From the NCBI RefSeq assembly GCF_004000845.1, contig NZ_BIMA01000012.1, forward strand, positions 1-64,000: 64,000 nucleotides of DNA, given 5' to 3'. A program made the position numbers and the translations under genes. Shown here piece after piece: positions 24,515-34,053 of this stretch (positions within the stretch are counted from its first letter, which is position 1; every line of letters begins with the position of its first letter). The notes under the pieces were generated by a model, which saw only the letters and a program-made list of their open reading frames with translations, did no database searches and was not told the origin of the DNA. The stretch is from Paenibacillus koleovorans NBRC 103111. GTDB lineage: Bacteria > Bacillota > Bacilli > Paenibacillales > NBRC-103111.

Positions 24515-25078
24515 ATGCTAATCCAAGAGATCATCACCGAAGCCGATATCCTCGTCCCAAACGAAGTCACGACAGCCGACAAGGTTGTCGTGCTGAACGC
24601 GCTGAACCAAGACTTCTTCAACATCGTGAAGATCCCAAAGATCGTGCGCTTCAATGCCGTCCAGGGACAGGCGGGGTACACGCTCGCAACGGACGTCCGT
24701 GAGAAGAACATTGATCTGGTCATGGTCGGGCTGCTGAAGTACAGGAACCTGGACAATGAAGTTGTCAACCCGACGCAGAACGTGTTCACCTTCGAAGATA
24801 CAGACCACGAACTTACGCTATCCCCTGCACCCTATCAAACAGGCCTGCAGGGGATTGTTCGCTCTCACCGGATCGCGACCACGACGTTCACGACCGGCGG
24901 CGTTGGCACGCAGACGCCGGACGCCCCGACGGAGTACCACTGGACGTTCGTGCCGGCGCTGGCTTCCTTCCTAGCCTACTCGCAGGACGACGCGGGCAAG
25001 GGTGGGAACTACGAGACGCAGTACAAAGCAGGCTGGAGCGTGGCGGCTCAAAACTATCAGAAGGAGGGAGGCACGTGA
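24515..25078 (+). CDS. head-tail connector (adaptor)-like protein 2
   Basis: A 187-residue protein: LIQEIITEADILVPNEVT, ALNQDFFNIVKIPKI, then a beta-rich part and a C-terminal helical segment with an aromatic end (GNYETQYKAGW). It is of the same general type as 21885-22472. The presence of two such proteins fits short-tailed phages, where one binds the portal and another the nozzle. The stop overlaps the next GTG. Confidence 0.65.
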   Translation: MLIQEIITEADILVPNEVTTADKVVVLNALNQDFFNIVKIPKIVRFNAVQGQAGYTLATDVREKNIDLVMVGLLKYRNLDNEVVNPTQNVFTFEDTDHELTLSPAPYQTGLQGIVRSHRIATTTFTTGGVGTQTPDAPTEYHWTFVPALASFLAYSQDDAGKGGNYETQYKAGWSVAAQNYQKEGGT

Positions 25079-26493
25079 AGCCGATCCGCTATCCGCAGGT
25101 CAAGGCGCAGCCTCTCTCCGGCATGCTGCCGCCACAGTCGATCCGGGAGTTTCGCGGCGTGAACAGTTTTGATCCCTATTCGATTGCTGAGAACTATTTC
25201 ACGGACATGCTGAACATGACGAGCGACGATTACCCAACGGCATCCGTTCGTCCAGGCTACACCGTGTTGGGGAGCGCAATCGGTACGAAGGTGCTGGGGA
25301 TGGGGGTCTGGAAAGACACAGAGTTGCATGCGGTATTCCAGGACGGCACATGGAGGAAGTGGAGCGGAAGCGCATGGAGTACACTCAAGTCCGGGCTGAA
25401 TACTACCGCCATGTGGAGTTTTACAAATTTTCAAGGAAACTTAACAGATGTAAACTTGGTCGGCTGCAATGGGGTTGACGGTTTGCACCGGTACGACGGC
25501 TCTACGGTTCAGACTTTTGGTGACGCACCTACCAATATTAACTACATTACAACCTACCAGAATCGACTATGGGGAGCGTCCGGTAAAGAACTACATGCAT
25601 GCAAACTCGATCAACCTGCCAGTTGGAACGATTTCGGCGGTACAGACGAGGACAGTTTCGCAAAAGACATGGAGAGCACACGCGGCGAGAATATCAACAT
25701 GCTATCAGGCAGCCTGAGCAAATTAACAATTGGCATGCCGAATAGTTTGCATGAGTTGTACGGGGGGCTTCCATCCGACTTCACTGTTCGGCTTATTACG
25801 GAGCGCGAAGGGACGGCTAATAACCGTGCGGCAGTTGTACAGGAATCGTCCCTGCGGTTCATGCACCAGACGGGGTTATTCGAGTATTTAAGCGGCGGAA
25901 TGTATCCCGAGAAAGACTTTGCGGATATTGTGGAAGGCTTTTTCCGAGGTAGCATTTCGGCGAACGCGGTGACCGGTACGGACAACTTGAAACTATATTT
26001 TTACGATGGGACCAGTCAGATTCTAGTGTATGACCCGCGTACAGGTATACAAGCATGGTCGATTTGGAACGGCTTTACCCCCACCTGCTTTACCGTGTTT
26101 CAACACAAACTGTATATAGGTGATGCTTCGGGTCGAGTGTTGAGGTTGGGAGGAGCCGCGGACGACGCGGGAACACCTATTACATGGTCGGCGGTAACTA
26201 AGCCATATACGAATCCCTCTGCTGCTCAGCGACAGCGTTGGATTAAATTGTGGGCAATGATGGAGTTGGTCTCGGGTAGCACTGTGAACGTGTCTTTGTC
26301 TAAAACCGCTGATGGTTCAGACTGGGAGTTAGTCCATACGGTAACCGGAACAGGGACGCAGATTCAACGGATTCTGCTTCCGATCCCGTCCAACTTCGCA
26401 CTAGCCAATATGATTCGCGTGAAATTTGAAGGAACCGGTTGGGCGAGGCTGCATGAGCTGACACGACAAGTTCGGCAGTTGCCTCTACACTAA
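25075..26493 (+). CDS. propeller-like tail (nozzle/stabilisation) protein
   Basis: A 472-residue protein starting at GTG. The sequence shows repeated Trp/Gly blade-type units, e.g. VLGMGVWKDTELHAVF, WSFTNFQGNLTDVNLVGC, NYITTYQNRLWGASG, FTVFQHKLYIGDASGRVL. This resembles the beta-propeller tail proteins of podoviruses (T7 gp12 type). No Walker or catalytic motif is seen. Confidence 0.7.
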   Translation: MKPIRYPQVKAQPLSGMLPPQSIREFRGVNSFDPYSIAENYFTDMLNMTSDDYPTASVRPGYTVLGSAIGTKVLGMGVWKDTELHAVFQDGTWRKWSGSAWSTLKSGLNTTAMWSFTNFQGNLTDVNLVGCNGVDGLHRYDGSTVQTFGDAPTNINYITTYQNRLWGASGKELHACKLDQPASWNDFGGTDEDSFAKDMESTRGENINMLSGSLSKLTIGMPNSLHELYGGLPSDFTVRLITEREGTANNRAAVVQESSLRFMHQTGLFEYLSGGMYPEKDFADIVEGFFRGSISANAVTGTDNLKLYFYDGTSQILVYDPRTGIQAWSIWNGFTPTCFTVFQHKLYIGDASGRVLRLGGAADDAGTPITWSAVTKPYTNPSAAQRQRWIKLWAMMELVSGSTVNVSLSKTADGSDWELVHTVTGTGTQIQRILLPIPSNFALANMIRVKFEGTGWARLHELTRQVRQLPLH

Positions 26494-26505
26494 GGAGGAT
26501 ATCAT

Positions 26506-27237
26506 ATGGGTCTCTGGCAAGGACAACAAGTTTCACGGCCGCCGACGATTCCGCATTTTGTCGAAGCGTCACCGGAAATGGTCGCCATCTACAAGTATGT
26601 GAAGGAAATGGCGAATGTCATGACGGCCATGAAAAATGACTTGGAGTTCGCGATAAACGGCCATTTGGATGCGAAGAATATCCGGGCCAACAGCATCGAG
26701 GCGAAGAACATCAAAGCCGGAACGATCACAGGTAATGAGATTGCCGCAGGAGCTATCACGGCGGATAAGATTGATGTCAACCAGTTGTCGGCGATTGCGG
26801 CTGACCTGGGGACGATTATGGCGGGAACTATAACAACTAACGCTACGATCAACGTAGGAACAGACGCAAGGATCGGTAATGTCCTTTACCTCAATGAGAC
26901 AGATGGAACGAGTCAAAAGGGCATTGTCTTTTCGGATGCCTTAAGTGATAGTGTTAGCTTAGAAGCCCTACAAGGCGATTTAGAAATCCGAGTAGATGGA
27001 TTTATCACCTTCACAATAGGAAGTCCGTTCGGTCTCGTAGTAAATAAAAAGGTAGTAGCGCCTACATTTTCAGCGACTGTAAGGATGGATATAAATGGTG
27101 AAACTGTTGCGACTGTAACAGAGCTGTTAACTGGACTCGCCGGCAAAGCAGATATTTTCAGTGGTTATACAGGGAGTTTTATTTCCGGATCACAAACAGT
27201 TAATGTTTCAAATGGAATTATCACTAGCGTGGTTTAA
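26506..27237 (+). CDS. tail fibre-like protein
   Basis: A 243-residue protein with AAGGAGG before the ATG. The central region has the fibre motif IKAGTITGNEIAAGAITADK, with alternating GTI/ADK units common in phage tail fibres. The C-terminus (SGYTGSFISGSQTVNVSNGI) is a short beta-domain of the type found at fibre tips. Base composition becomes AT-rich toward the 3' end, next to the moron. Confidence 0.75.
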   Translation: MGLWQGQQVSRPPTIPHFVEASPEMVAIYKYVKEMANVMTAMKNDLEFAINGHLDAKNIRANSIEAKNIKAGTITGNEIAAGAITADKIDVNQLSAIAADLGTIMAGTITTNATINVGTDARIGNVLYLNETDGTSQKGIVFSDALSDSVSLEALQGDLEIRVDGFITFTIGSPFGLVVNKKVVAPTFSATVRMDINGETVATVTELLTGLAGKADIFSGYTGSFISGSQTVNVSNGIITSVV

Positions 27238-27240
27238 TTC

Positions 27241-27249
27241 GTGGTATAA
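27241..27249 (+). promoter_or_regulatory. extended -10 promoter of the moron gene
   Basis: TGGTATAAT: a TG element one base before a perfect TATAAT (27244-27249), 27 bases ahead of the ATG at 27276. No good -35 box is visible at 17 bases, which is usual for extended -10 promoters. It lies directly after the fibre gene stop. Confidence 0.7.
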
Positions 27250-27275
27250 TATCCCAAAATGCATGGAGGGATATT

Positions 27276-27809
27276 ATGAGAAAATATCTGATTGGATTAG
27301 TGGCAGGAGTCTGTTTAACGATAACAGCTACTTCTTACGCAGACGACATCTCTGATCTGATAGGTAAAAAAATTGAGAATACATTTCCAGTGTATGTTAA
27401 TTTGAAAGAGGTTGAAGCTAAGGCTGTTGTTATCGATGGAACATCATATCTCCCAGTGAGGTCTATAGGCAATGCTATAGGCTACGAAGTTTTTTTCGAT
27501 GAAACAAAAAGAGTCGTAGCGCTAAATTACGCATCAGTAAAGAGGTCACTTGAAGATATCCGAAGCAATGTTGAGTCTTTGAAAAATACCAACGAAAGAA
27601 GTAAAGCGTCAATTAAATCGATTGATGAACGTTTACTTACAGATGAAAATTTGAAGGAAGAGGATAAAAATATTCTGCTGGAAAATAAACAAAGATATGA
27701 AAAATCGGTTTTTATTAATGAAGTTATGATTAACAAGATGCAGCAACAGATTGATGACGAACTTTTATTAGAAGAAGCGAAAAAGAATAGAGCATTGGAA
27801 CAAAAATGA
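27276..27809 (+). CDS. secreted copper-amine-oxidase-stalk-domain protein (moron)
   Basis: A 177-residue protein. The signal peptide (RKYLIGLVAGVCLTITATS, cleavage near AYA-D type YADD) is followed by a stalk domain (VNLKEVEAKAVVIDGTSYLP, VRSIGNAIGYEVFFDETKRV) typical of Paenibacillaceae surface proteins. A long coiled coil (SVKRSLEDIRSNVESLKN, ENKQRYEKSVFINEVMINK) follows. It is strongly AT-rich, unlike its neighbours, and has its own promoter and terminator inside the virion operon. This is the pattern of a lysogenic-conversion gene. The product would act outside the cell; its role is unknown. Confidence 0.85.
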   Translation: MRKYLIGLVAGVCLTITATSYADDISDLIGKKIENTFPVYVNLKEVEAKAVVIDGTSYLPVRSIGNAIGYEVFFDETKRVVALNYASVKRSLEDIRSNVESLKNTNERSKASIKSIDERLLTDENLKEEDKNILLENKQRYEKSVFINEVMINKMQQQIDDELLLEEAKKNRALEQK

Positions 27810-27855
27810 AGCATGAAATAGAAAAATCGCCGAAGCAATAAGCACCATCAGAAAG

Positions 27856-27886
27856 GAGTCCTCCAAGTGAGGGCTCTTTTATTTTT
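27856..27886 (+). terminator. intrinsic terminator of the moron gene
   Basis: Stem GAGTCCTC / GAGGGCTC (8 pairs, one G-U), five-base loop, followed by TTTTATTTTT. A strong intrinsic terminator on the + strand. Late read-through past it must depend on antitermination or on high initiation from upstream. Confidence 0.85.
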
Positions 27887-27904
27887 ACCAAGGAGCGTGA
27901 AGAC

Positions 27905-29155
27905 ATGGCTCAGAAAATCGGGTACCGACAAGCGTTGCGAGACGCGGGCTATAAGGATGAGGAGATTGGGTACGATCCCGCCGGACGTGTAACTTTGCAG
28001 GGGAAGACCTTTGCCTACGCCACGCCGGAAGCTGATGGCAGCACGTATGCGCCGGATCAGAATGCTTTCGGTCAAGCGCTACGATCGTTCCGGCAGAACG
28101 AGCTACAAACGCAAGCCGGGCAAACGCTCGGGACCCTACAGCAGGCTGCCGCAGCCCCGGCCCGCACGTTCTCGGCACCCGCTCCGTTTCAATACAACAA
28201 GGACGCGGATCCTAACTACGCAGCGGCGCTCTCTGAAGCGCGACAGAATATCACACAGCAGCAGTCAGATACGAACGCGAAGCTTCGCGCAAGCGGTCAG
28301 GGGAAGTCCTCGTATTCCGATACAGTTGCACACCAGATCGGTGCCAAGGAAATGGCGCGAGTTGCTACTACCGTTCTACCGGCACTGATTGACCAGGCGT
28401 ATAGGCAATACAGCGACAATGCGAACCGTCAAATGCAGGTGGACCAGGCGAACTACGGTGCTGAGCAAGACCGCTTCTCAAACCTGGCAGGCATCCTATC
28501 GGCAACAAGCGGGCAGTATCAGCAAGGCTTCGAGAACGACCGTGCGCTGTCACAGGACGCCTTACGAAATAAGGAATCGAATCTCAATGCGGCAGCTACC
28601 GTCGGCCAGCAGATGGGCCGGGTGCTCCAACCGACGCAGGATTGGGGCCTGCTCTACGATCAGCCTGGTGCTCCGCTGAATATGGATGCCCAGCAGCAAG
28701 CAATTGCGCAGCAGCAGTACATTCAGAAGTTCAATGAGGATGTGCGGCAATTCGGGCTACAATACGCCCTCCAAGCAGCCGATCAGGCCTTCGGCCAGAA
28801 CATCGAGCAGCAGAGACTCGGCTTAGCCCAAGACGATAACAACCGGCAATGGACCGCGCTCAACTACGAAATGTCTCAGCCGAATACCGCGAAGTATAGT
28901 GGCTTGAACGCGAACCAAGTACTTAGCGCTGTTCGCAATAACTACACGACGCCGGTCTTGGACAAGTTTGGTACTACCCGAGTAGGGGACGAGCTTACCA
29001 CGGATCCGAACCGGCGCTACCAGATGTTCCTGGATGTTATTGACTCCGGATTACCGAGCGACGCGGAGACGAATCAGGTGTTGACACTGCTTGGTCTTAC
29101 AAAGCAAGAGATAGAAGGGTATAAGGCGCGGGCCATGAAAGAGTTTGGGGGGTAA
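27905..29155 (+). CDS. internal virion (ejection) protein, Gln-rich
   Basis: A 416-residue protein. After an N-terminal region (IGYRQALRDAGYKDEEIGYD) it is a helical, Gln/Ala-rich protein (QTQAGQTLGTLQQAAAAP, MQVDQANYGAEQDRFSN, NMDAQQQAIAQQQYIQKFN). In short-tailed phages this position, before the giant polyvalent protein, is held by ejection proteins that form a channel across the envelope. No enzymatic motif. Confidence 0.65.
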   Translation: MAQKIGYRQALRDAGYKDEEIGYDPAGRVTLQGKTFAYATPEADGSTYAPDQNAFGQALRSFRQNELQTQAGQTLGTLQQAAAAPARTFSAPAPFQYNKDADPNYAAALSEARQNITQQQSDTNAKLRASGQGKSSYSDTVAHQIGAKEMARVATTVLPALIDQAYRQYSDNANRQMQVDQANYGAEQDRFSNLAGILSATSGQYQQGFENDRALSQDALRNKESNLNAAATVGQQMGRVLQPTQDWGLLYDQPGAPLNMDAQQQAIAQQQYIQKFNEDVRQFGLQYALQAADQAFGQNIEQQRLGLAQDDNNRQWTALNYEMSQPNTAKYSGLNANQVLSAVRNNYTTPVLDKFGTTRVGDELTTDPNRRYQMFLDVIDSGLPSDAETNQVLTLLGLTKQEIEGYKARAMKEFGG

Positions 29156-29159
29156 ACCT

Positions 29160-32100
29160 ATGTCAGAGTATGATGTTATCCGTAAGCGAAAGCAGACAGG
29201 TCAAGGGGAGTACGACGTTATCCGGAACCGGAAAGTGGCCCCTAAACCGACATTGCAGCAGCGTATTGATTCCGGAGCGCTACCGCCTGTCAGCATACGT
29301 CAATCCCCTATCCTCTCGGCTGCACCTGCACCTGCACCTGCACCTGCTACCCCGCCGCCTGTGCCGAAGGTTGAAGCACCCGGTTTCCTTTCGCCGTTCA
29401 AAAGTATCGTAAATCGGCCCAAGCAGGTCGCACAGAAGGCGCTCGACATCGTAGGGCGCCCGTCCGAGATTCTGGCCGAGTATCTCACACCAGACGCGCC
29501 ACTCATCGGCGGACCAGAAGCCGGTAAAAATGCGAGGGAATCATTTTTGGAACGAACCGGACAACAGCCGGCAACAGGGATCGCTGAGAAAGGTTTCGGT
29601 TTGATTGGCTCCAGCCTCCATCCGTTAACCGGCGCGGCCCCGTTGCGTTTAGAGCGTGCAGCGGCGAACATCGTTCAGCGTTTCCTTCCTCGACTAGGGG
29701 GGAGCTTACCGGGACGGATTACGCGCGGCGCTCTGACCGAAGCTGCAGCTGAAGCACCGCTCGCAGCGGGGCAAGAGTTGGCAACCGGCAGCGGGGACCT
29801 GAGCGAAGCCGCAGAGCAAGCGGCAATTGGCGGGGCTTTAGGTGCTGGCATTGGCGGTGCTATCCCCGCGATCGGTAGGCTCAAGAGCATAATCAAAAAG
29901 AAGCCATCTGCGACATCGCCGATTGCGCCGACTCCAGCTGTTCAGCAACCACTCCCACAGGTGGCAGAAGCTGCTGTTCCTCAGATCATGCCGGTTACAC
30001 CACCTGCCAAGCCTGCTCCGACTCCAATCAAAGCAAGGCGAGCAGAGAAGCCTGCTCCACCTAAGAAAGAGCCAACCCGGCTCTACGACCTGGTACGCTC
30101 CAAGGGGCACGCCGAGGTGACACCGGAGACGGTCGCGCAGACGTATAACTCAAAAAACTGGTATCATGGTACCGGCACAGACAAATTGACGAAAGAGACT
30201 CTGGATCCGTTCGTGGGATCGCATGAGTCTCTTTTTGGTCAGGGTGTGTATTTGACGGATAACCCAACTATTGCGGAAGGGTACGCAGGCAGCCGCAGCA
30301 AACGCTCCAAGACGCCTACCGTGTATGAGACCAATGTCAATATGAACCGGGTGCTTGATCTCGAGAAGCTGATTACGCCAGATGTGGCTGACGCCATTCT
30401 AAAAGCAGCTAAGCCTCTGGATTACTACGATGACGGTTATATTTACGGTGTCATCCGTGAGGAAATAGAGAAACTTGGGGCTACGCCGGAAAAGGTCATC
30501 CAGAAATTGCGGAGTGAAATAGCGGACCTCTCGCAAGAGCAGATGGTTTCGTCGAATGAATTCGTCGAGAACTTCCAAGACTTAGCCATCAATCTTAAAA
30601 AAGCTGGATACGATGGGTTGACTCACACCGGAGGCACACGGACAGGCAATGACGCGCATCGCGTCCTGATCCTGCTCGATCCACAGGACACCCAAGGGGC
30701 TGGCATAGGGCAAGTGTCGAAGCTGGACAAGTACGTCAAGCCTGAGCCTCCTGCGAAGCGTCCTGTCACTCCTACGGTGTTTGCTAATGCGAAAGCCAGG
30801 CAAGCGCCACCGGTGACGTCTCCGGTCGCTCCCCCGGAGGTTCCACCAGTTGCAGATACATCCGCTATGGACGTGTTGAAGAATGCCGGTCAAGTCGCGA
30901 AAGAGACGATTCAAGAGATCGGCGATGTGATGACTGGCGGGAGGAATTCCGGTATTTCTCCGTTCCGACGCACGAATCCTTACTCGAACCTGAAGACGGA
31001 CACCAAGAGTCAACTTGTGTCGCGCTCCAAGCGGGAGCCTAAGCCGACAGGGGGGCGAAAACTGGACTGGTACACCGATCTAGTCGATGACGTTTATCGG
31101 CTGAAGGAAGCGGACCAGATCGCGGAAAGGGCGAATAAAGCTCCGCTGAAACAATCGGAGAGCGCCTACGAACTCGCGCTTGCCAGCCGGTACAGCGATC
31201 AAATATCCAAGCAGAACCTTACTGACAAGCTGGTGGATGCAAAAGGGAACGTTGTCAGCGGTTCGCTGAAGGATGCGCTGTCCGACTTGGAACCCGGCAA
31301 GATGGTGGACTTCGAGGACTATCTACTAAACCGTCACGCGATTACCCGGATGGAGGATCGCGGCGAGAAGGTGTTCGATGACAAACTGGAATGGACGCCG
31401 GACATCGGGCGGGAAAAGGTAGCCGCATATGAGGCGGCCAATCCTAAATTCGCGGAGATGGCCGACAAGGTCTACGAGTTTCAAAACAATATGGTTCAGC
31501 ATTGGCTCGTGGATACGGGAATCATCACTCAGAAAACAGCCGACGCCTGGAGAGAGGCCAATCCGTATTACGTCCCTAACAAACGGTATTTCACGGAGCT
31601 GGAGAAGCAGAAGGGTGGACGCGGGCTGACGAAGCGCGGCTATGCCGGCCAAGCTGTGCCCGTACGGAAGTACGAGAAAGGCGGATCGCAACGTAAGGTA
31701 ATCAGCCCGATCGAGTCCATGATTGAGAACGTGGATGCCTTCGTCAAGGCCGCCAAGCGGAATCAATCCATGCAGGCCCTTGTCCGTAATGTGAAACAGC
31801 ATCCAGATGAATTCGAGGGGCTCTTAGAAATCGTGGAGCCGCCGAAAAAGCTAGATGATGTTGCTGACATCGACCTATCGAGCGCGGAGGGCCTGGAGGA
31901 TGTCCTCGCACGACTGGAACAAGACTTTTCCCACGCCATGCAAACAACGCGGAAAGATCGCGACAACATCGTGCGCGTGCTGATGGACGGTGAGCCGGCT
32001 CACCTGAAGATCAACGACAAGGGTCTGCTTCAAGCCGTTACGGCCATGGGACCGGATCAGGTAGGCAAAGTGTTCGGTGCCATCGGGAAAGTCACGAATT

Positions 32101-33569
32101 TCATGAAGACGCTGACGACGGGAGTCAATCCAATTTTCGTCTTCACTCGGAGCCTGCTGCGCGACATTCCGCAGGCTTATATTGCGTCGAAGTCGACGAA
32201 CAATCCGATTGAGTTCGGAGCAGACTTGTTCGAAGCTGCCTGGTCGATCATGGCGAACAAGGAGTTGTACAAGCAATTCAAGCGGATGGGCGGCGGGCAC
32301 ACCGCGTCCGTGGCGGCTGACCGGAATTTGCTCGCGCAGAGCAAACGTAAGATTCTTCCCGCGAAAGGCGGTCGCCTGGCCGGAGCCGTACCGCGAAGCT
32401 ATGACTTCCTGCAAAACGTTTTGAACGCAACCGAGAGCGCGACCAGGTTAGGCGAGTTTAAGCGACTCGGCAAGAGCGGGGACGTTGACGATCGGCTGCT
32501 CGGCTTGTTCGAGTCGCAGGAGGTGGCGACCAACTTCAAGCGCCGCGGCCGGCTGACCCGCGAGCTGGATGCGCTGTTCCCGTATTTCAACGCAGCTGTG
32601 CAGGGGCTCGATAAGTTCGTGCGGACGTATAAGGACAATCCGAAGGCGGCGACGGTGAAGTCCTTCCTGGCCGTCACGATTCCGACGATGGTCGCCTACG
32701 CTTTCAACTACGACAATCCGGATTATCAGAAGCTCAGTAATGCGACCAAAGACAACTTCATCCTGATCCCGCGCGGAGATGGTACGTTCGTCCGGATCGC
32801 GAAGCCGAAGGAGATCGGGACCGTGTTCAGCGACATCCCCGAGCGGCTTTTGCGGCAATTCTTTCAACAGGATCCGGACGCTTTCCGGAAGTTTGCCAAC
32901 CAGCTGCGCGAGACGTTCACGCTTCCCGGTATCAATGGGGCGATACAAGGCTTCGGACAAGAGGGCATAACCGGAGCGCTCTCGGGTTTCGTGGGTGACA
33001 GCATAGCCGGTCCTGTTGTTGGTGCCGCCATGAATGAGAATTGGGCCGGAAGTCCGATCGTTCCAGGTTATTTGCAGAACGCATCACCGAAGCTGCAATA
33101 TGATTCGAAGACAAGCGCTCCTGCGAAAATTGCAGGCAAGCTGACAGGGACATCCCCGATGAAACTGGACTACGTCGCGAAGCAGTACCTGGGCGGCGTT
33201 GGGCAAATCGGCATACCGGCACTCAGCGCTGGAGGCGGGACCGGGGTTGCGTTGGAGCGACAAGTCACGGCAGATCCCGTTTACTCCAACGACATCATGG
33301 ACAAGTTTTATTCCGCCAAGGAGAAGTTAGACCGGGCGAAGGCCGATGCGAACATTAGCGGTGACCTTCCAAAATGGTACAACGACGGTCAGCGTAAGCA
33401 GTACGATCGCGTTTCGGATGCCATCGGCGCAATGCGGAAGAGAATGCGCGAGATCGAAGAGGACTTGAGCATTCCGGCTGCCCGAAAGCGCGAGCAGCTC
33501 CGACAACTGCGAGAACAGATGAATCAGCTCGCAGAGCGAGTCATCTCGACCAGTCCAATTAATAAATAG
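29160..33569 (+). CDS. polyvalent ejected protein: ART-like plus LPD38-like
   Basis: A 1469-residue protein starting at ATG 29160 after a GGGGGGT site. Two short repeats (YDVIRKRK, YDVIRNRK) and Pro/Ala linkers occupy the N-terminal part. Residues about 330-520 hold an ADP-ribosyltransferase-like domain: NWYHGTGTDKL (H of motif I), FGQGVYLTDNPTIAEGYAG (motif II) and KKAGYDGLTHTGG near the end. Residues about 990-1265 (FVFTRSLLRDIPQAYIAS, NVLNATESATRLGEFKR, LFPYFNAAVQGLDKFV) match the LPD38 type of large polyvalent proteins. These proteins enter the cell with phage DNA. The ART domain may modify host targets at infection; the classical acidic catalytic residue is not assigned by eye. Confidence 0.85.
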   Translation: MSEYDVIRKRKQTGQGEYDVIRNRKVAPKPTLQQRIDSGALPPVSIRQSPILSAAPAPAPAPATPPPVPKVEAPGFLSPFKSIVNRPKQVAQKALDIVGRPSEILAEYLTPDAPLIGGPEAGKNARESFLERTGQQPATGIAEKGFGLIGSSLHPLTGAAPLRLERAAANIVQRFLPRLGGSLPGRITRGALTEAAAEAPLAAGQELATGSGDLSEAAEQAAIGGALGAGIGGAIPAIGRLKSIIKKKPSATSPIAPTPAVQQPLPQVAEAAVPQIMPVTPPAKPAPTPIKARRAEKPAPPKKEPTRLYDLVRSKGHAEVTPETVAQTYNSKNWYHGTGTDKLTKETLDPFVGSHESLFGQGVYLTDNPTIAEGYAGSRSKRSKTPTVYETNVNMNRVLDLEKLITPDVADAILKAAKPLDYYDDGYIYGVIREEIEKLGATPEKVIQKLRSEIADLSQEQMVSSNEFVENFQDLAINLKKAGYDGLTHTGGTRTGNDAHRVLILLDPQDTQGAGIGQVSKLDKYVKPEPPAKRPVTPTVFANAKARQAPPVTSPVAPPEVPPVADTSAMDVLKNAGQVAKETIQEIGDVMTGGRNSGISPFRRTNPYSNLKTDTKSQLVSRSKREPKPTGGRKLDWYTDLVDDVYRLKEADQIAERANKAPLKQSESAYELALASRYSDQISKQNLTDKLVDAKGNVVSGSLKDALSDLEPGKMVDFEDYLLNRHAITRMEDRGEKVFDDKLEWTPDIGREKVAAYEAANPKFAEMADKVYEFQNNMVQHWLVDTGIITQKTADAWREANPYYVPNKRYFTELEKQKGGRGLTKRGYAGQAVPVRKYEKGGSQRKVISPIESMIENVDAFVKAAKRNQSMQALVRNVKQHPDEFEGLLEIVEPPKKLDDVADIDLSSAEGLEDVLARLEQDFSHAMQTTRKDRDNIVRVLMDGEPAHLKINDKGLLQAVTAMGPDQVGKVFGAIGKVTNFMKTLTTGVNPIFVFTRSLLRDIPQAYIASKSTNNPIEFGADLFEAAWSIMANKELYKQFKRMGGGHTASVAADRNLLAQSKRKILPAKGGRLAGAVPRSYDFLQNVLNATESATRLGEFKRLGKSGDVDDRLLGLFESQEVATNFKRRGRLTRELDALFPYFNAAVQGLDKFVRTYKDNPKAATVKSFLAVTIPTMVAYAFNYDNPDYQKLSNATKDNFILIPRGDGTFVRIAKPKEIGTVFSDIPERLLRQFFQQDPDAFRKFANQLRETFTLPGINGAIQGFGQEGITGALSGFVGDSIAGPVVGAAMNENWAGSPIVPGYLQNASPKLQYDSKTSAPAKIAGKLTGTSPMKLDYVAKQYLGGVGQIGIPALSAGGGTGVALERQVTADPVYSNDIMDKFYSAKEKLDRAKADANISGDLPKWYNDGQRKQYDRVSDAIGAMRKRMREIEEDLSIPAARKREQLRQLREQMNQLAERVISTSPINK

Positions 33570-33597
33570 GCCGGCAAGGCCATAGGAGGAGATCGCC

Positions 33598-34053
33598 ATC
33601 AAAACTCTAATATCCACGATCACAACGGCAGCCGCAGCATCAAGCGGTAAGGAGGCGGCGCTAGGCGGATGGGCAGCGGCAGCTGGTGTAACCCTCTCCG
33701 CAGCGCTAGGCGGCTGGGACAAGGCGCTGCAAGTGCTGCTGACGCTCATGGTGGCTGACTACATCACTGGCGTCTTGGGGGCGTTCAAGACCAAGACCGT
33801 TAACAGCGATACGATGTACTGGGGCGGGATCCGAAAGGTGACCGTCCTTTTTGTTATCGGTTTAGCGGCTCTCATTGACGGTTGGGTGCAGCCAGGCGTG
33901 CCGATCTTTAGGACGGCGGCCATCTATTTCTACGCTGGCCGCGAGGGTTTAAGTGTCATTGAAAACCTCGGGACACTCGGCACGCCGCTGCCGGCTAAGC
34001 TACGGCAGTACCTGGAGCAGTTGCAGGATAAGGGAGGAGGCAACGGAGGATGA
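33598..34053 (+). CDS. phage holin, apparent ATC start
   Basis: A holin of the toxin-secretion/phage-lysis (Phage_holin_4) type with three membrane segments: VLLTLMVADYITGVLGAF, VTVLFVIGLAALIDGWV and FRTAAIYFYAGREGLSVI. The reading frame extends upstream of the first GTG (33733) to codon ATC at 33598, eight bases after a perfect AGGAGG (33584-33589). The extra 45 residues (IKTLISTITTAAAASS) begin as holins of this family usually begin (MKT...). No ATG, GTG or TTG occurs between the ribosome site and 33733. ATC starts are very inefficient, which would lower holin supply and delay lysis, or the codon is a mutated ATG. The stop overlaps the endolysin ATG. Confidence 0.75.
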   Translation: MKTLISTITTAAAASSGKEAALGGWAAAAGVTLSAALGGWDKALQVLLTLMVADYITGVLGAFKTKTVNSDTMYWGGIRKVTVLFVIGLAALIDGWVQPGVPIFRTAAIYFYAGREGLSVIENLGTLGTPLPAKLRQYLEQLQDKGGGNGG

